Positions 46,938 through 57,545 of a DNA stretch of 64,000 nt are shown here, piece by piece; the stretch's first letter is position 1, and each line of letters opens with the position of its first letter. This DNA comes from Castor canadensis. Lineage: Eukaryota; Chordata; Mammalia; Rodentia; Castoridae. The position numbers and the translations under genes are program-made. The notes below the pieces were generated by a model that was given only the letters and a program-made list of their open reading frames with translations, was not told the DNA's origin and did no database searches. The stretch lies in the NCBI RefSeq assembly GCF_047511655.1, contig NC_133392.1, forward strand, positions 96,651,042 to 96,715,041, given 5' to 3'.

Positions 46938-47153
46938 TTTTTTTATTTTGTTGGCTATTGGGTTGAATTCAGAGCTCCCACTTGCTAGACAGGTGATCAA
47001 CCACGACTTTTCATGTTGGTTATTTTTGAGATAGGGTCTTGATTTACGCTCAACTTTTTTTGCCAAGGCTGGCCTCCTACCATGATCTTCCTGATCTCTT
47101 CCTCCAAAGTAACTTGAATTATAGGCTTGAGCCTCTGCACCAGGCTTAGAATG
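46938..47153 (-). mobile_element. Composite SINE, minus strand
   Basis: Antisense ID unit ('gttgaattcagagctcccac', 'ttgctagacaggtgatcaac'), then antisense B1-like unit ('ttttgagatagggtcttgat', 'ccaaggctggcctcctacca', 'ttataggcttgagcctctgc'). It accounts for the 97-codon minus frame at 46863-47156. Confidence 0.75.
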
Positions 47154-47189
47154 CATATTTTAGTTTGCCTTCACATGGGTCCTGTGAAT

Positions 47190-47475
47190 TTCTTAGTGAG
47201 TTTGCTCCTGGGTATACTATCCTGGTAGGTTTTGAAAACTTTATAATTTTACTAATTATTGCTTATATAGGAGTTTTTTGTTAATTTTTAGCTGCTTTAC
47301 TGAATTTCTTTCTGAAAGTTTAGATAGGAATTTCATTCCATAATCTTCAAGGAGTGATAAAACTACTTTCTAATATCTACCTCATTTGGCTTTGATTTAT
47401 GATTTCATTGGCCAGTAATTTCAGAACAAAGTCATTTAATGGTGATTCCTATTAGCACATTGACTTGGTTCTGAG
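47190..47475 (-). mobile_element. L1M ORF2 fragment
   Basis: Antisense 'gagtttgctcctgggtatac', 'gaaaactttataattttact' and 'gctgctttactgaatttctt' resemble the RT-downstream part of old L1 ORF2. Diverged. Confidence 0.45.
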
Positions 47476-47738
47476 TTTAAAACAAATGTTTTCATTGAAT
47501 TTCAGAAATCATAGCAGTGCATTATGACATTGCTCTAATTCTGACACTTATTTAGTGTGCATTTTTAATAGTTAAGCATGTGTTATATTAAAAATAATTG
47601 GAAAGTTTCATTTTAGTTCTGTGGACTTTAAAATTATGAGAAGATTTGCTTATGAACACATTTGAGACTGGTAACTTTTCAGACTTTAACTTTATAACCT
47701 TCAAATTTTCCATTTTTATTAACTGTTACTTAATTTTA

Positions 47739-47749
47739 ATCACATTTTC
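47739..47749. repeat. left target-site duplication of full-length L1
   Basis: ATCACATTTTC at 47739-47749 is repeated exactly at 54241-54251, bounding the 6.5-kb L1. Confidence 0.85.
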
Positions 47750-48226
47750 TTTTTCATATTTTTAATGCTTTATTTTTATTATTGTTGTATTGAAACATTT
47801 ACAAAATGTTTTATAATTTTTCATAGTTGAATTCACCACATCATTCTCCTTTATCCCCCCAACCCTATTCCCAGAATAGTTTCAACAGGTCTCATTTTTC
47901 CATTTACAATCATGTGTACAGAATATTTATACCATATTCACCCTCAGACTCCCATTCCTTATTTTCTCCCCTCCCACTGATACCCACCACAATGGTGTTT
48001 CACTGTGACATTTCCATGTATATATATATTATAACCCAAATTGGTTCATCCCTCTCTTTTTCTCCTTTTTTACCTTAGTCCCCTTCTTACTGTGATTCAT
48101 TCTTGTGTAGAAAGTACATAAACCATATTCAACTTCTTAAGTTCCTTCTTTTATGTTCCCTCTCTTGCATACACCTCCCTTTAGTGTAACCTGTTTTTTA
48201 TAATATTGCTGTATTTGTATTAGTTC

Positions 48227-51200
48227 TATATTTTACATATGAGAGGTGGCTTTTGGCTTTCTGATCCTGTCTAACTTCACTTAAGATGATGTTCTTCAGT
48301 TTATCTATTAACATGAAAAATGACAAAATTTCATTCTTCTTTGTGGCTGAATAAAGTTCCACTGCATATAAATACTACATTTTCTTGATCCACCCATCAG
48401 TAGTGGGGCTTGGCTGTTTCCATAGCTTAGCTATTGTGAATAGAGCTGCAATAACATGGGTGTGCAGGTGCTTTATTATAACCTGACTAACATTCCTTCA
48501 GGTATATCCCTAAGAGTAGAATTGCTGGGTCATATGGCTTTGTCAAAAATTAGGTGAGCATATCTGTGTGGATTCATATCTGGGTTTTCGGTTCTGTTCC
48601 ACTGGTCTTCATGTCTGTTTTTGTACTAGTACAATGCTGTTTTTATTGCTATGATTCTGTAGTATATTTGAAATCGGGTATTGTGATACCTCCAGACTTG
48701 CTATTTTTGCTCAGTATTGCCTTGGCTACTTGTGGTCTTTTGTTCTTCCAGATGAACTTTATGGTTTATTTTTCAATCTTTGTGTAAGTGTCACTGGGAT
48801 TTCGATGGCGATTGAATTGAATGTTAGATTCCTTTTAGTAGTATATGTTTACTATATTGATTCTACTAATCCATGAGCATGGGAGATCTTTCCATCTTCT
48901 TTAGTCTTCTTTAGTTTTCTTCAATTTCTTTTAATGATTTTCAGTTTTCCTTGTAGGGGTCATTCAAATCCTTCATTAAGTTTATTCCTAGGTAATTGGT
49001 ATTTTTGAGGCTGTAAAATGGAATTGTTTTCCTGTGTTCTTTATCAATCTGTTCATTGTTGGTGTATAGGAAGGATACTGATTTTTGTAAATTGATTTTG
49101 TACCCTGCTATTTTGCTGGAGGAGTTTATGATGTCTAGGAGCTTTTTAGTGGAGTTTTTTCGGTCTTTTAGGTATAAGATCTTGTCATTTGCAAATAAGA
49201 ACAGTTTGACTCCTTCCTTTCCTCTTTTTTTATTTCTTCTTCATGTCTTATTGCTCTTCTAAGAATTCTAAGACTATGTTGTATAAGAATGGATAGAGTA
49301 GACATCTTTGTCTCATTCCTGCCTTTAGAGGAAATGGTGTCACTTTCTCACCATTTAGTATGATGTTGGCTAAAAGCTTGTCATAGATAGCCTTTATAAT
49401 GTTGAGGTACATTCCTTCTGTTCCTAGCTTCATCAGAGCTTTTGTTATGAAAGGATGTTGACTTCCACAGAAGGCCTTTTCTGCATCTATTGAGATGATC
49501 AAGTGGTTTTTGTCTTTGCTTCTATTAATACGCTGTATTACATTTAATGATCTGCATATGTTGAACCATTCCAGCATCCCTGGGATGAAATCAAATTGAT
49601 CATGGTGTATGATCTTTTTGATATGTTGTTGAATTAGATTTGCCAGTATTTTACTGAGGATTTTTACAACTAAGTTCATTAAAGAAATAGGACTGTAATT
49701 CTCTTTTTTTGTTGTTTCCTTGTCTAGTTTTGGGATGAGTCTAATGCTGGCTTCAGAGAATGAGTTTGGCAGTGTTCCTTTCCTTTCTATTTCATGAGAA
49801 AGTTTGAAGAATGTTAGTATTAGGTCTTCTGTAAAGGTCTGGCAAAATTCAGCAGTGACTGTCAGGTCCTGGACTTTTCTTTTTTGAGAGACTATTTCTG
49901 CTTCAAATTCATTGAAATTCTTGGCTCAATTTTGGATGGTCTATGTATCTAGAAATTTTTGCATTTCTTATAGATTTTCCAATTTATTGGAATATAAGTT
50001 TTCAAAATAGTCCCTAATGATTCCCTGGATTTCTTTGGTGGTGGTGTTTTTTGTTTCTGATTCTGTTAATTTGATTCCCTTCCCTCTTCATTTAAATCAC
50101 ATTTGCTAAGGGTTTATCAATCCTAATTATCTTTTCAAAGACCCAGGTTTTTGTTTCACTGATTCTTTTTTTCCCCCCCTCCCACCTTTTGTGTGTGTGC
50201 ACTCTCATATGTTTTTGTTTGTTTGTTTATTTGTCTCTATTTCTTTGATTTTGGTCCTTATTTTTATTATTTCTCCTTTTCTGGTTACTTTTGGGTTTAA
50301 CTTGATCTTGCTTTTCTAGGAGTTTGAGGTGCAGCAATAAGTTATTTATTTGAGATCTTTCTATGTTTTTAATATATGCATTCATGGCTATAAACTTTCC
50401 CCTTAGCTGTGTTCCTTAGCTTTTGATAGGTTGTCCTTTCATTTTCTCTAAATTCTAGGAACTTTTTGATTTCCTCCCTTATTTCTTTGATGACCCACCA
50501 ATTATGGTTCAACATATCATTCAGTCTCCAGATGTTTGGGTATTTTCTGCTGTATCTTTTTTGTTGAGTTCTGGTTTTATTGTATTGTGATCATACAGTA
50601 TGCAGGGGGTTGTTTCAATTGCCTTATATTTGTTAAGACTTGCTTTGTGAACTAAAATATGGTCTATTTTGGAGAAAGTTCCAAGGACTGCTGAGAAGAA
50701 TGTATATTGTGCTGTTTCAGGATTGAATACTCTGTAATTATCTGTCAGGTCCATTTGATCTATGGTGTCATTCAATTCTAGAGTTTCTTTGTCAATTTTT
50801 TTTTGTCTGGATGACCTATTTATTGGTGATAGAAGTTCTATATTTTTAAGTCCATTAGTGCAAGTTTAATGAAGTTGGGTGCAATGATATTGAGCACATG
50901 TAAGTTAACAATTGATGTATTGCTCCTTTTATTAGGAATGAAGTGCCCTTCTTTTTCTCTTCTGATTAATTTAGGTTTGAAGTCTACTGATATAAATATA
51001 GCTACTCCTACCTATTTTTGAGGGTCATTAGCTTGGTAAAACTTTTTCCACACTTTCACCCTTGAGGAAATGTTTGCTTCCATCTGTAAGGTGGTTTTCT
51101 TGTAAAACAACAAAGTGTTGGGTCTTCCTTTTTAATCCAGTTTGCCAATCGATGTCTTTTGATGGGGGGCAGTGTTAATGTTAAGAGATATGTGGTGGTT

Positions 51201-51235
51201 CCTGCCTTTTAGTTGTGTTCGTTGTATAAGGGTTT
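48227..51235 (-). pseudogene. L1 ORF2 relic (endonuclease-reverse transcriptase)
   Basis: ORF2 encodes the protein that nicks the target and copies L1 RNA. Endonuclease N-terminal sequence around 51120-51170 resembles the PIKRHRLA(N/S)WIK block. The frame 50521-50775 has the endonuclease C-terminal part (FSKIDHILVHK) with YDHN in place of SDHN. The RT domain is open at 49248-49679 ([28 protein letters not shown]). The FADD active site near 49184-49198 reads FAND. At 48539 the sequence jumps to the C-terminal tail, removing roughly 0.7-0.8 kb. ORF2 is therefore about 3.0 kb instead of the usual 3.8 kb. Several stops. Dead. Confidence 0.9.
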
Positions 51236-51258
51236 GAGTGTGTGCAATAAATTCTATT

Positions 51259-52374
51259 CTACTCTCTGATTACTTCACTGCTCATCTCTTGAGAGTTAAT
51301 AATTCCCACCGTTTCATGGCTATGTGTAGCTTCATCTTGTCTGTGTAGGATTCCTTTCAAAATCGTCTGCAGTGCTGGTTTAGTGGTCATATATTATTTT
51401 AGTTTCTGTCTATCGTAGAAACTTTTTAATTCTCCATCCATTTTGGCTGATAACTTTACTGGGTAGAGTTTTTTCTCAGTGCTTGAAATACCTGATTCCA
51501 TGCCATTTTTAATTTTAAGGTTTCTGTTGAGAAATCTGCTGTTATTTTGATGGGTTTACCTTTATATGTTATTTGATTTTTCTCTTGTATAGCTTTAAAT
51601 ATTCTTTTCTTGATCTCTGTGCTTATTGTTTTAAATATAATGTGCCATGGAGTGGTTCTATTTTGGTCCTGTCTGTTTAGTGTCCTGGAGGCTTCCTGTA
51701 CTTGGCATCTCTTTATCAAGATTTGGGAGTTTTTCTGCTATTATCTTTTGAATATAGTTCTTATGCCTTTTGCTTGCAACTCTTCTCCTTTGATGCCTGT
51801 GATTTTCAGGTTGGTCTTTTGATAGAGTTGCAGACTTCTTGCATATTCCTTTTGTAGTTTTCATTATTTTGTCTATGTATTCTTCTGTTCTTTCTTTAAT
51901 CTCTATTTTGTGTTCAAGCCCTGAAATTATCTCTCCCATTTGTTCCAATCTGCTGGAGTAGCTTTCAGCTGTATTTTTTTATTTGGTTTAAGGAACTTTT
52001 TATGTCCAAGGTTTCTGTTTGATTTTTTTGAGACTTTCCATATCTTTGTCAAACTCTTCTTTCACATCTTGTACTGTCTTATTTCATTTATCTTTTTTTT
52101 ATAGTTTTCTTGCAAAGTTTGTTGGCATCCTCTTTGATTTCATTTAGTTGTTTCTGTGTTTTCTCAAGTTTTTTATCCATGTTCTCTTAGAATTCACTGA
52201 GTTGTTTTTGTATGTCTTCTTTATGCCCAACTTTAAGCTTATTAAACATTCTTATCACCATTCTTCTGGCCTGGGCTAATGGGATTTCATCCCCTTCACT
52301 GTCCACCAAATGCTCTATTGTGTGATTGTGAGCCTTTTGAGGAGTCATATTCCCTTCCTTCTTTTCCTTCCCAT
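51259..52374 (-). pseudogene. L1 ORF1 relic (RNA-binding chaperone)
   Basis: ORF1 forms the trimeric RNA-binding partner of ORF2. The start ATG at 52374 gives MGRKRR, followed by a Lys/Glu/Gln-rich, likely coiled-coil region with an in-frame stop near 52190. The frames 51658-51948 and 51456-51719 cover the RRM-like and C-terminal domains (IIAEKLPNLDKEMP, TYKGKPIKITADFSTETLK). A frameshift near 51463 separates the last block (KPALQTILKGILHRQ), which ends at a stop at 51259-51261. Length about 370 codons, normal for the family. Non-functional through stops and shifts. Confidence 0.85.
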
Positions 52375-52673
52375 GTTTCTACTTTGCTCATATGTTGTTT
52401 ATTAGTTAGTTGGAGGTTTTGATCACCTGTTATCTTTTCCTGGATTTAATTTATATGCTTGAGCTAATTATTTGTTAACTAGGTTGTTGTAATATTTCTG
52501 TTCACTGACCTGAATGTATAACTTAGCACTAACCAATTCACAGATTCAATGCTGAACCAGTTATTTACAGAGTATATAAAACCCTTAATAATATTATCTA
52601 TACACAGTGGGTATTGAGATAACAATTGTTTGCATAGATATTGTACTTAGGTACTTAAAATAATGGAGTGGAG

Positions 52674-52952
52674 AAGGGGAAGGGGGGAGGGGAGGAGGAA
52701 AAGAAGTATTAAGTGTGGGAGGTATGGAGTAATAGGTTCCTAATATGTGTATAGGTGTAGTTCAGTCACTGTGAGGTAGGGTGCTGTTGTCAAGAATTGT
52801 AGAACAGTAAGGATGGGAGTAATATGTAAAGTACTTATTGTGGTGGGGGAGGAGAGGGAGGAGTGGATGATAAGCAGAGGGAAGAAAGAAAGAGAAGAGA
52901 AAGAAAAGAAAAAAGTTAAAATGGGGAGAGAAAAGAACATGGAAGAAGGGAG
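52674..52952. repeat. purine-rich tract in L1 leader
   Basis: Plus-strand GA-rich DNA. A G-run cluster at about 52674-52700 contains four or more G-tracts, and AAGAAAG-type repeats lie at 52880-52920. It gives a Glu/Lys-rich plus frame and a Phe/Leu/Ser-rich minus frame (52740-53222), both low-complexity artefacts. Confidence 0.8.
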
Positions 52953-53000
52953 GGCTAAGCAAACTGAAACTGCAGCAGAATGGAAAAAAAGGAGATAGAT

Positions 53001-53029
53001 AACAAAAACAAAAACAAAAACAAAAATGA
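53001..53029. repeat. (CAAAAA)n microsatellite
   Basis: Five tandem hexamer-like units in the L1 leader. Confidence 0.85.
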
Positions 53030-53065
53030 CAACAAAGCAGAATACAGAAAAAAAAATTTTTAAGC

Positions 53066-53162
53066 TGAAATATATGTATATAAATATATATATGCAATAT
53101 ATATATATGTATATATAAGATATATATATATATGTATACATAAGATATATATATATATATGG
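53066..53162. repeat. (TA)n-rich cryptically periodic microsatellite
   Basis: About 97 bp of TA with regularly placed ATGTATA and TAAGATATA interruptions, suggesting a 25-30-bp higher-order unit duplicated in place. Confidence 0.9.
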
Positions 53163-54240
53163 TCCAAATTTCTTCTTTGTTATGGAATGGAGTGAGTTTT
53201 CTCTGAGTTCAACTCTAGACACTTCCCTTCAATTTTTCTTATCTGGGTGCTGTCCCTTCTTGGGGTTGATTATTTTGGGCTGTATGGCAGTTGAAGGTGC
53301 TCCTCTCTACCCAGCAAGTTTGAGCAGGATTTACTCAGCATGTTTAAGCCAGCTTCTTCTTTATCTGGTGTGCTGTCAGTGTCTGCTGGCTTGAATAGGC
53401 AGGCCCAAAGTAGTCTTACAGGAGCTGGTATGTGATCAGTGGTCAACCCCCTCCACCCATAGGGCAAACCTGGAAGCTGGGATTAAGTGCTTTTCTCTGG
53501 GAGTGAGCACTGTTAGTTTTGGCAAGCTACCAGTTTCTCCAAGGTAGTGGAATGCATTGTTATTTTTCCCAGGCTGTAGCTGGGCTATCCCACACCCACA
53601 CAGACTAAGTCATCTCAATGCTCTGCTCCATCCCATCAGAAGAAGGGGAAATTTTCCCTCCATTTATCAGGCTACCAGTTTTGTTCACAAGGGGTACAAG
53701 CTGCCTGCAAGCTAAGTTGGACTATGTGGATTTCTCCAGAGCAGATGATATGGCAGGTTCACCTAGAACAGCTGCACTTTCTCTCAGTGGTTACAAGAGT
53801 CAGCAGTGCAGGTCACACACCAGCAGGCAGGGAGGAGGAGTCACAGTCAAAGGTTCTAAAGCACAAGTCTTGGTGGGATCAGGACAGTCCAGGTACTTTC
53901 AGAACAAGTTCTGCAGTTCTTTGGGTTGAGTTGTTTTCTCTTTGCAAAGAGGACAAAAGTGGAAAAGAAGAAAGAGAGAGAGAAACTACAAGAGAGACAG
54001 CTCTCTGGCAGGCCAGCAAGGGAGGGGTCTGCCAGTCCTCAGTGCTCAGTCTTCCTGGGCTGTTATGTGCCTTAAAAAGCTAATTTAAAGGTCAGTCATT
54101 GTACAATATGTGCCCCCTATGTATCGGCAGTGTCTTACTTGGTGAAAAAGCCATGTTATCGAATCCTTGCAGCCATGAATCTGAAATTTTCTTCCAGATT
54201 TGTGAGAACTCAGAGATCTAGGGTACCATCTTGGTCCCTC

Positions 54241-54251
54241 ATCACATTTTC
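54241..54251. repeat. right target-site duplication of full-length L1
   Basis: Exact copy of 47739-47749 (ATCACATTTTC), directly after the L1 5' end. Confidence 0.85.
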
Positions 54252-54479
54252 AATTAATATTCACAACTGATATTTTTAATAAACATTATCCATTTATCAT
54301 TACATCTAGATCTTTCTGAGTTGGAGCTCAAAATCAAATTTCACGCTAAAGCTGGAACTTGAATGTGAGTAAAATTTTTAGTTCATTTTTTTCTCCCTGT
54401 GATTTAAACTTCTATCACTTGTATACAACCTTTCAATCACCTTTCTAACTGTGACATAGAAGTGTCACTATGTTTCCTA

Positions 54480-55290
54480 CACCCTAATAATTACCATCAA
54501 AACATAAGCCATATCTTGATTTCCTATTGCCATAGTTACATTTTCACTGTTCTTGAATTCTACGTCAAATTATCACATAGTGTGGAATCTTGTGTCTGGC
54601 TTCCTTTACTCATATTATCACTATGAAGTCAGATTGTCACATGTAGTGACCATGTCCCATGTTGCATAGCACCCAATTACACAAATTTGAGAATCCACTG
54701 ATCCATTCTACTAATGATAAATTTTTGGCCATGGCAAAAAATGTTACTTTTAAAATTGCAATATTCTGTAAGTCTTGGCATCTGGTAATATGAGTCCTCC
54801 AACTTCATTCTTCTTCAATATTTTCTTCACTCTTCTTATAATTTTCATAAAGTTTTATATTACTTCTCAATGTCAAAAAGTCTGCAAGGAATTTAAATAG
54901 GATTATGTCAAAACTACTGATTAATTTGTAGAGAATTGATACCTTTTAGTTACTAAATTTCCCAGTCCTTTTACTTATAATTTTTGAATTTCTCTTAGCA
55001 ATGTACAGTTTTCTCTACAGAGGGCTTCCCCATTTTAAAGTATATCTATTCCTGCATAGTTCTGCTGATACTTTTTAAACATTGCTTTTTTATATTTTAA
55101 ATGCCATTGCTTCTTTAAGGAACCATAATTGACTTTTACCAATATTCTTTATTTTTAGAACAGTTCTAGATTCATAGAAAAACTTACCACATAGTACAAA
55201 GCGTTTCCATATATCCCATACTTAGTTTTCCATATTATTAACATCTTATAGTACTATGATACATTTATTAAAATTAATAAACCAATTTTG
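54480..55290 (-). mobile_element. L1M relics, minus strand
   Basis: Antisense L1M: 'gtgtggaatcttgtgtctgg', 'cttcctttactcatattatc', then 'gtaatatgagtcctccaact', 'gtagagaattgatacctttt' and 'atatctattcctgcatagtt'. A further block at 55140-55290 ('agaacagttctagattcata', 'catatatcccatacttag') belongs to another L1M 3' region. Probably two overlapping old copies. Confidence 0.6.
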
Positions 55291-55488
55291 AACATAATAG
55301 GCTCATGCTTATTATCCTAGCTACTCCAGAGGCAGAGATCAGGAGGATCACAGTTCAAATCCACCCTGGCAAATAGTTTGGCTGACCCTATCTTGAAAAA
55401 ACCCTTCACAAAAAAGGGCTGGTGGAGTGGTTCAAGGTATAGGCCTTGAGTTCAAACCCCAGATCACAAAAAAAAAAAAAAGAAAAAA
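55291..55488 (+). mobile_element. Composite B1-ID SINE
   Basis: B1-like unit ('gctcatgcttattatcctag', 'cagagatcaggaggatcaca'), then the ID-like unit ('agggctggtggagtggttca', 'aggccttgagttcaaacccc') and a poly(A) tail. It is the closest relative in this window of the SINE at 0.98 kb. Confidence 0.88.
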
Positions 55489-56029
55489 TATACATGTGTT
55501 AGATAAACTGTATTCAGCATGAGTTATGGGACTGTTGGCCATGAGTTTAATGTTAGTGAATTGACAATATAGTACATTCAAGAAAGGAAGCTAAAATTAG
55601 CTGATATGCTCATGAAGCTGCTTGGAAAGTGCTGAAGTATATCTATAAAGCATGATAAAGTTATGAGAAAGCTGATAAATTTGTGGGTGTTGACAAGATG
55701 ACAACCACTTTTTAAAAAAATATACTGGACAGCATTTTTGTGAGCAAAGTAATTTATGGTCACATTATCAAGATCAGGAATATGTCAAAATCTCAGTTTG
55801 TGTTTTATTATTAAAATAAAAACGCTGAATATAAGTAGTCATTTGTAAAAAATATATTTAATAAAGGGTCTTAAACAGAAACACTCATAAAACAAGATTA
55901 CGTATTGGTTTATTGGCAAAAATACAACCTGAAGCTATCAGGAATATAAACCTGTATTTCTCCTAAAAACAGTGAGTCAGGTATTCACTAATTCATTGAC
56001 CAAGGCAACTTTATATAAATATCATCAAC
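55489..56029. other. no recognisable gene or repeat
   Basis: AT-rich; the 61-codon minus frame at 55578-55763 has no support. Confidence 0.35.
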
Positions 56030-56210
56030 AATAATAATTTAATGTACTTATTGTATGTCACATACTTTTCTGCCTCTAGTGATTCAGAAATAAACAAATC
56101 AGACATAGGTCATTCCTGACGTAGTTATTTCAGTGGGTGATTAAGAATGGCAAAAAAAACCACTATATAATATGTTGGGAACTAACATGTTATAAAAAGC
56201 CTGGAAAGGG
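56030..56210 (-). mobile_element. L2 relic, 3' end piece
   Basis: 'tgtcacatacttttctgcct' with 'gtgattcagaaataaacaaa' and 'gggtgattaagaatgg' follow the antisense L2 3' end order. It is the first of three collinear L2 pieces extending to 57545. Confidence 0.55.
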
Positions 56211-56265
56211 AAATGGAATGAGTGGGTTGCATTCCTACATAGTCTAGCCTGGAAATAGTTTTCTA

Positions 56266-56345
56266 AACATTTTTATTAGCATGTTAGCACAGGAGGATTC
56301 ATTGTGACATTTTGTATATGCTTACAATGTACCTTAGTTAGGCTA
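56266..56345 (-). mobile_element. L1 3'-terminal fragment
   Basis: 'tttttattagcatgttagca' and 'caggaggattcattgtgaca' match the L1 3' end at 1274-1400. About 80 bp, inserted in the L2 relic. Confidence 0.6.
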
Positions 56346-56389
56346 GCCCAAAAACATTTTATATAAATAAAATATAATATAAATAATTG

Positions 56390-56545
56390 AAGGGAAATGG
56401 TACCAGACAGAAGATAGTAGAAGCAAAGAACCAAAGCAGAAGGTGTGGGAAAAAGTAAGCATATCAGTGTAAGCAAGGAAAACATTAATGGAGATAATAG
56501 GTGAAGGGGTGGAACAATCCAGTAGGCCTTTATGGGCATCATGAA
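56390..56545 (-). mobile_element. L2 relic, middle piece
   Basis: On the minus strand 'caccttctgctttggttctt' and 'tgcttctactatcttctgtc' match the L2 stretch CCTCAGGGCCTTTGCACTTGCTGTTCCCTCTGCC. It explains part of the 173-codon minus frame at 56276-56797, which spans L1, L2 and unassigned DNA and is not a gene. Confidence 0.55.
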
Positions 56546-57079
56546 GGATATATTCCTTTTGATCTGTAAATATATTTCTCCCATTTTTTGCACGCTTATG
56601 TGTATCCATGTACGCACCATACTAATGAGCTGTCTTACCTTCAGCCTTTGGTTTGTTTTGACCAAAGAGCAAGAGATTAGAGGCAGGAAGGAGAAGGTGA
56701 GGTATTTAATTCTCTGACATACTCTCTTCATGTTTGCCTCAAGCAGGCTAGAGGTCACAGCTCCTGACAGATGGTCCTCTTTGTCTTTGGGTTCCAATAA
56801 TATTTTCTTCCCCTCATCCCTTTATATCTATGGATAGTAATGGCCCTTGTGATAACTAACACCATGATCTCACATTATTCCTTCTATTTCTTGAAGTTTT
56901 CCTTTTTTTCTTGCCCATAACTTTGTAGACAGACACTTGAAGTTCTACCAAAATTGCTTGTTAGAATGTGACATTTGTTTCTTATTGTGACTATATTACA
57001 CATGGTAAGGGTCTAGTTTCATAAGGACATCTCATGTATATAAATAGTGTTCTTTTGGAAGCTATGTAGAAGAAAGATA
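56546..57079. other. unassigned sequence inside L2 relic
   Basis: 'ccctttatatctatggatag' and 'taatggcccttgtgataact' suggest an old interspersed repeat, but I cannot name it. Confidence 0.3.
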
Positions 57080-57545
57080 AGGTTGATATGAGTAGGATGA
57101 CCTAAAATGATATTAAAACAAAACAGATAAGAGATGATGTTGAGTAAAGTGGTAAAGCAGATTTATTAGGAAATGTTTAGTGTTAGATAGGTTTTAACCA
57201 AATTTGACAGTAGTTTTGGATGGATTGGGTATTGAATATGAAAGAAAGAAAACAAACACGCAAAATAAACACAAATAAAAACTGTAGGCCTTTTGAGTTA
57301 AGCAGCTAGAAAACTGACAAGCCAGTCATTAAGACAAGGAGCAGATTTCAGAGAGTAATCGAGAATTTGTTTTTGAAAAATTCAATTTGCAGTAGGTGAA
57401 ACATGAATCTGGACTTTGAAGAAGTGAATATGGCAATCTTCAACACAAAAAAGGTATTTGATGTCAAGAGACTTGCTAGTATCATGAGATAGTGTACACA
57501 TAGAAGAGATGAGAAAGAACCAAGACTTGCAGCAGTGATACTGAC
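57080..57545 (-). mobile_element. L2 relic, RT-side piece
   Basis: Antisense L2: 'ttttggatggattgggtatt', 'gtaggccttttgagttaagc', 'agctagaaaactgacaagcc' and 'gtgtacacatagaagagatg' match, in order, the RT-coding region seen also at 9.3-11 kb. Confidence 0.6.

Larger units (their letters stand above)
47750..54240 (-). mobile_element. nearly full-length L1 (type B), 6.49 kb
   Basis: Minus-strand LINE-1 with every part present in order: 5' UTR (52375-54240), ORF1 relic (51259-52374), ORF2 relic (48227 to about 51235), 3' UTR and A-rich tail (47750-48226). The perfect 11-bp target duplication marks both ends. The 5' end on the minus strand is GAGGGACCAAGATGGTACC, which resembles the start of full-length L1s and holds an AAGATGG YY1-like core. 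The element has lost about 0.7-0.8 kb at 48539 and carries frameshifts and stops, so it is not autonomous. Confidence 0.92.
52375..54240 (-). promoter_or_regulatory. L1 5' UTR / internal promoter region, about 1.87 kb
   Basis: Non-coding L1 leader on the minus strand, which in L1s holds the internal Pol II promoter. It begins GAGGGACCAAGATGG. It is longer than the roughly 0.9-kb human L1 leader. Its ORF1-proximal third carries a purine-rich tract, a CAAAAA repeat and a 97-bp TA-rich block, while 53.2-54.2 kb is GC-richer. Plus-strand frames 53618-53929 and 53724-54083 are antisense shadows. Confidence 0.75.

Noticed and set aside
52740..53222. 160-codon minus frame rich in Tyr/Ile/Phe/Ser
   Set aside because: Generated by the TA microsatellite and the purine tract in the L1 leader; low-complexity translation only.
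53618..54083. Two overlapping plus frames of 103 and 119 codons
   Set aside because: Both lie antisense in the L1 leader in different phases; GC-richer composition explains their openness.
56276..56797. 173-codon minus-strand open frame, the longest in the window
   Set aside because: It crosses an L1 3' fragment, an L2 piece and unassigned DNA, is rich in Leu/Ile/Phe from AT-rich sequence, and shows no domain.
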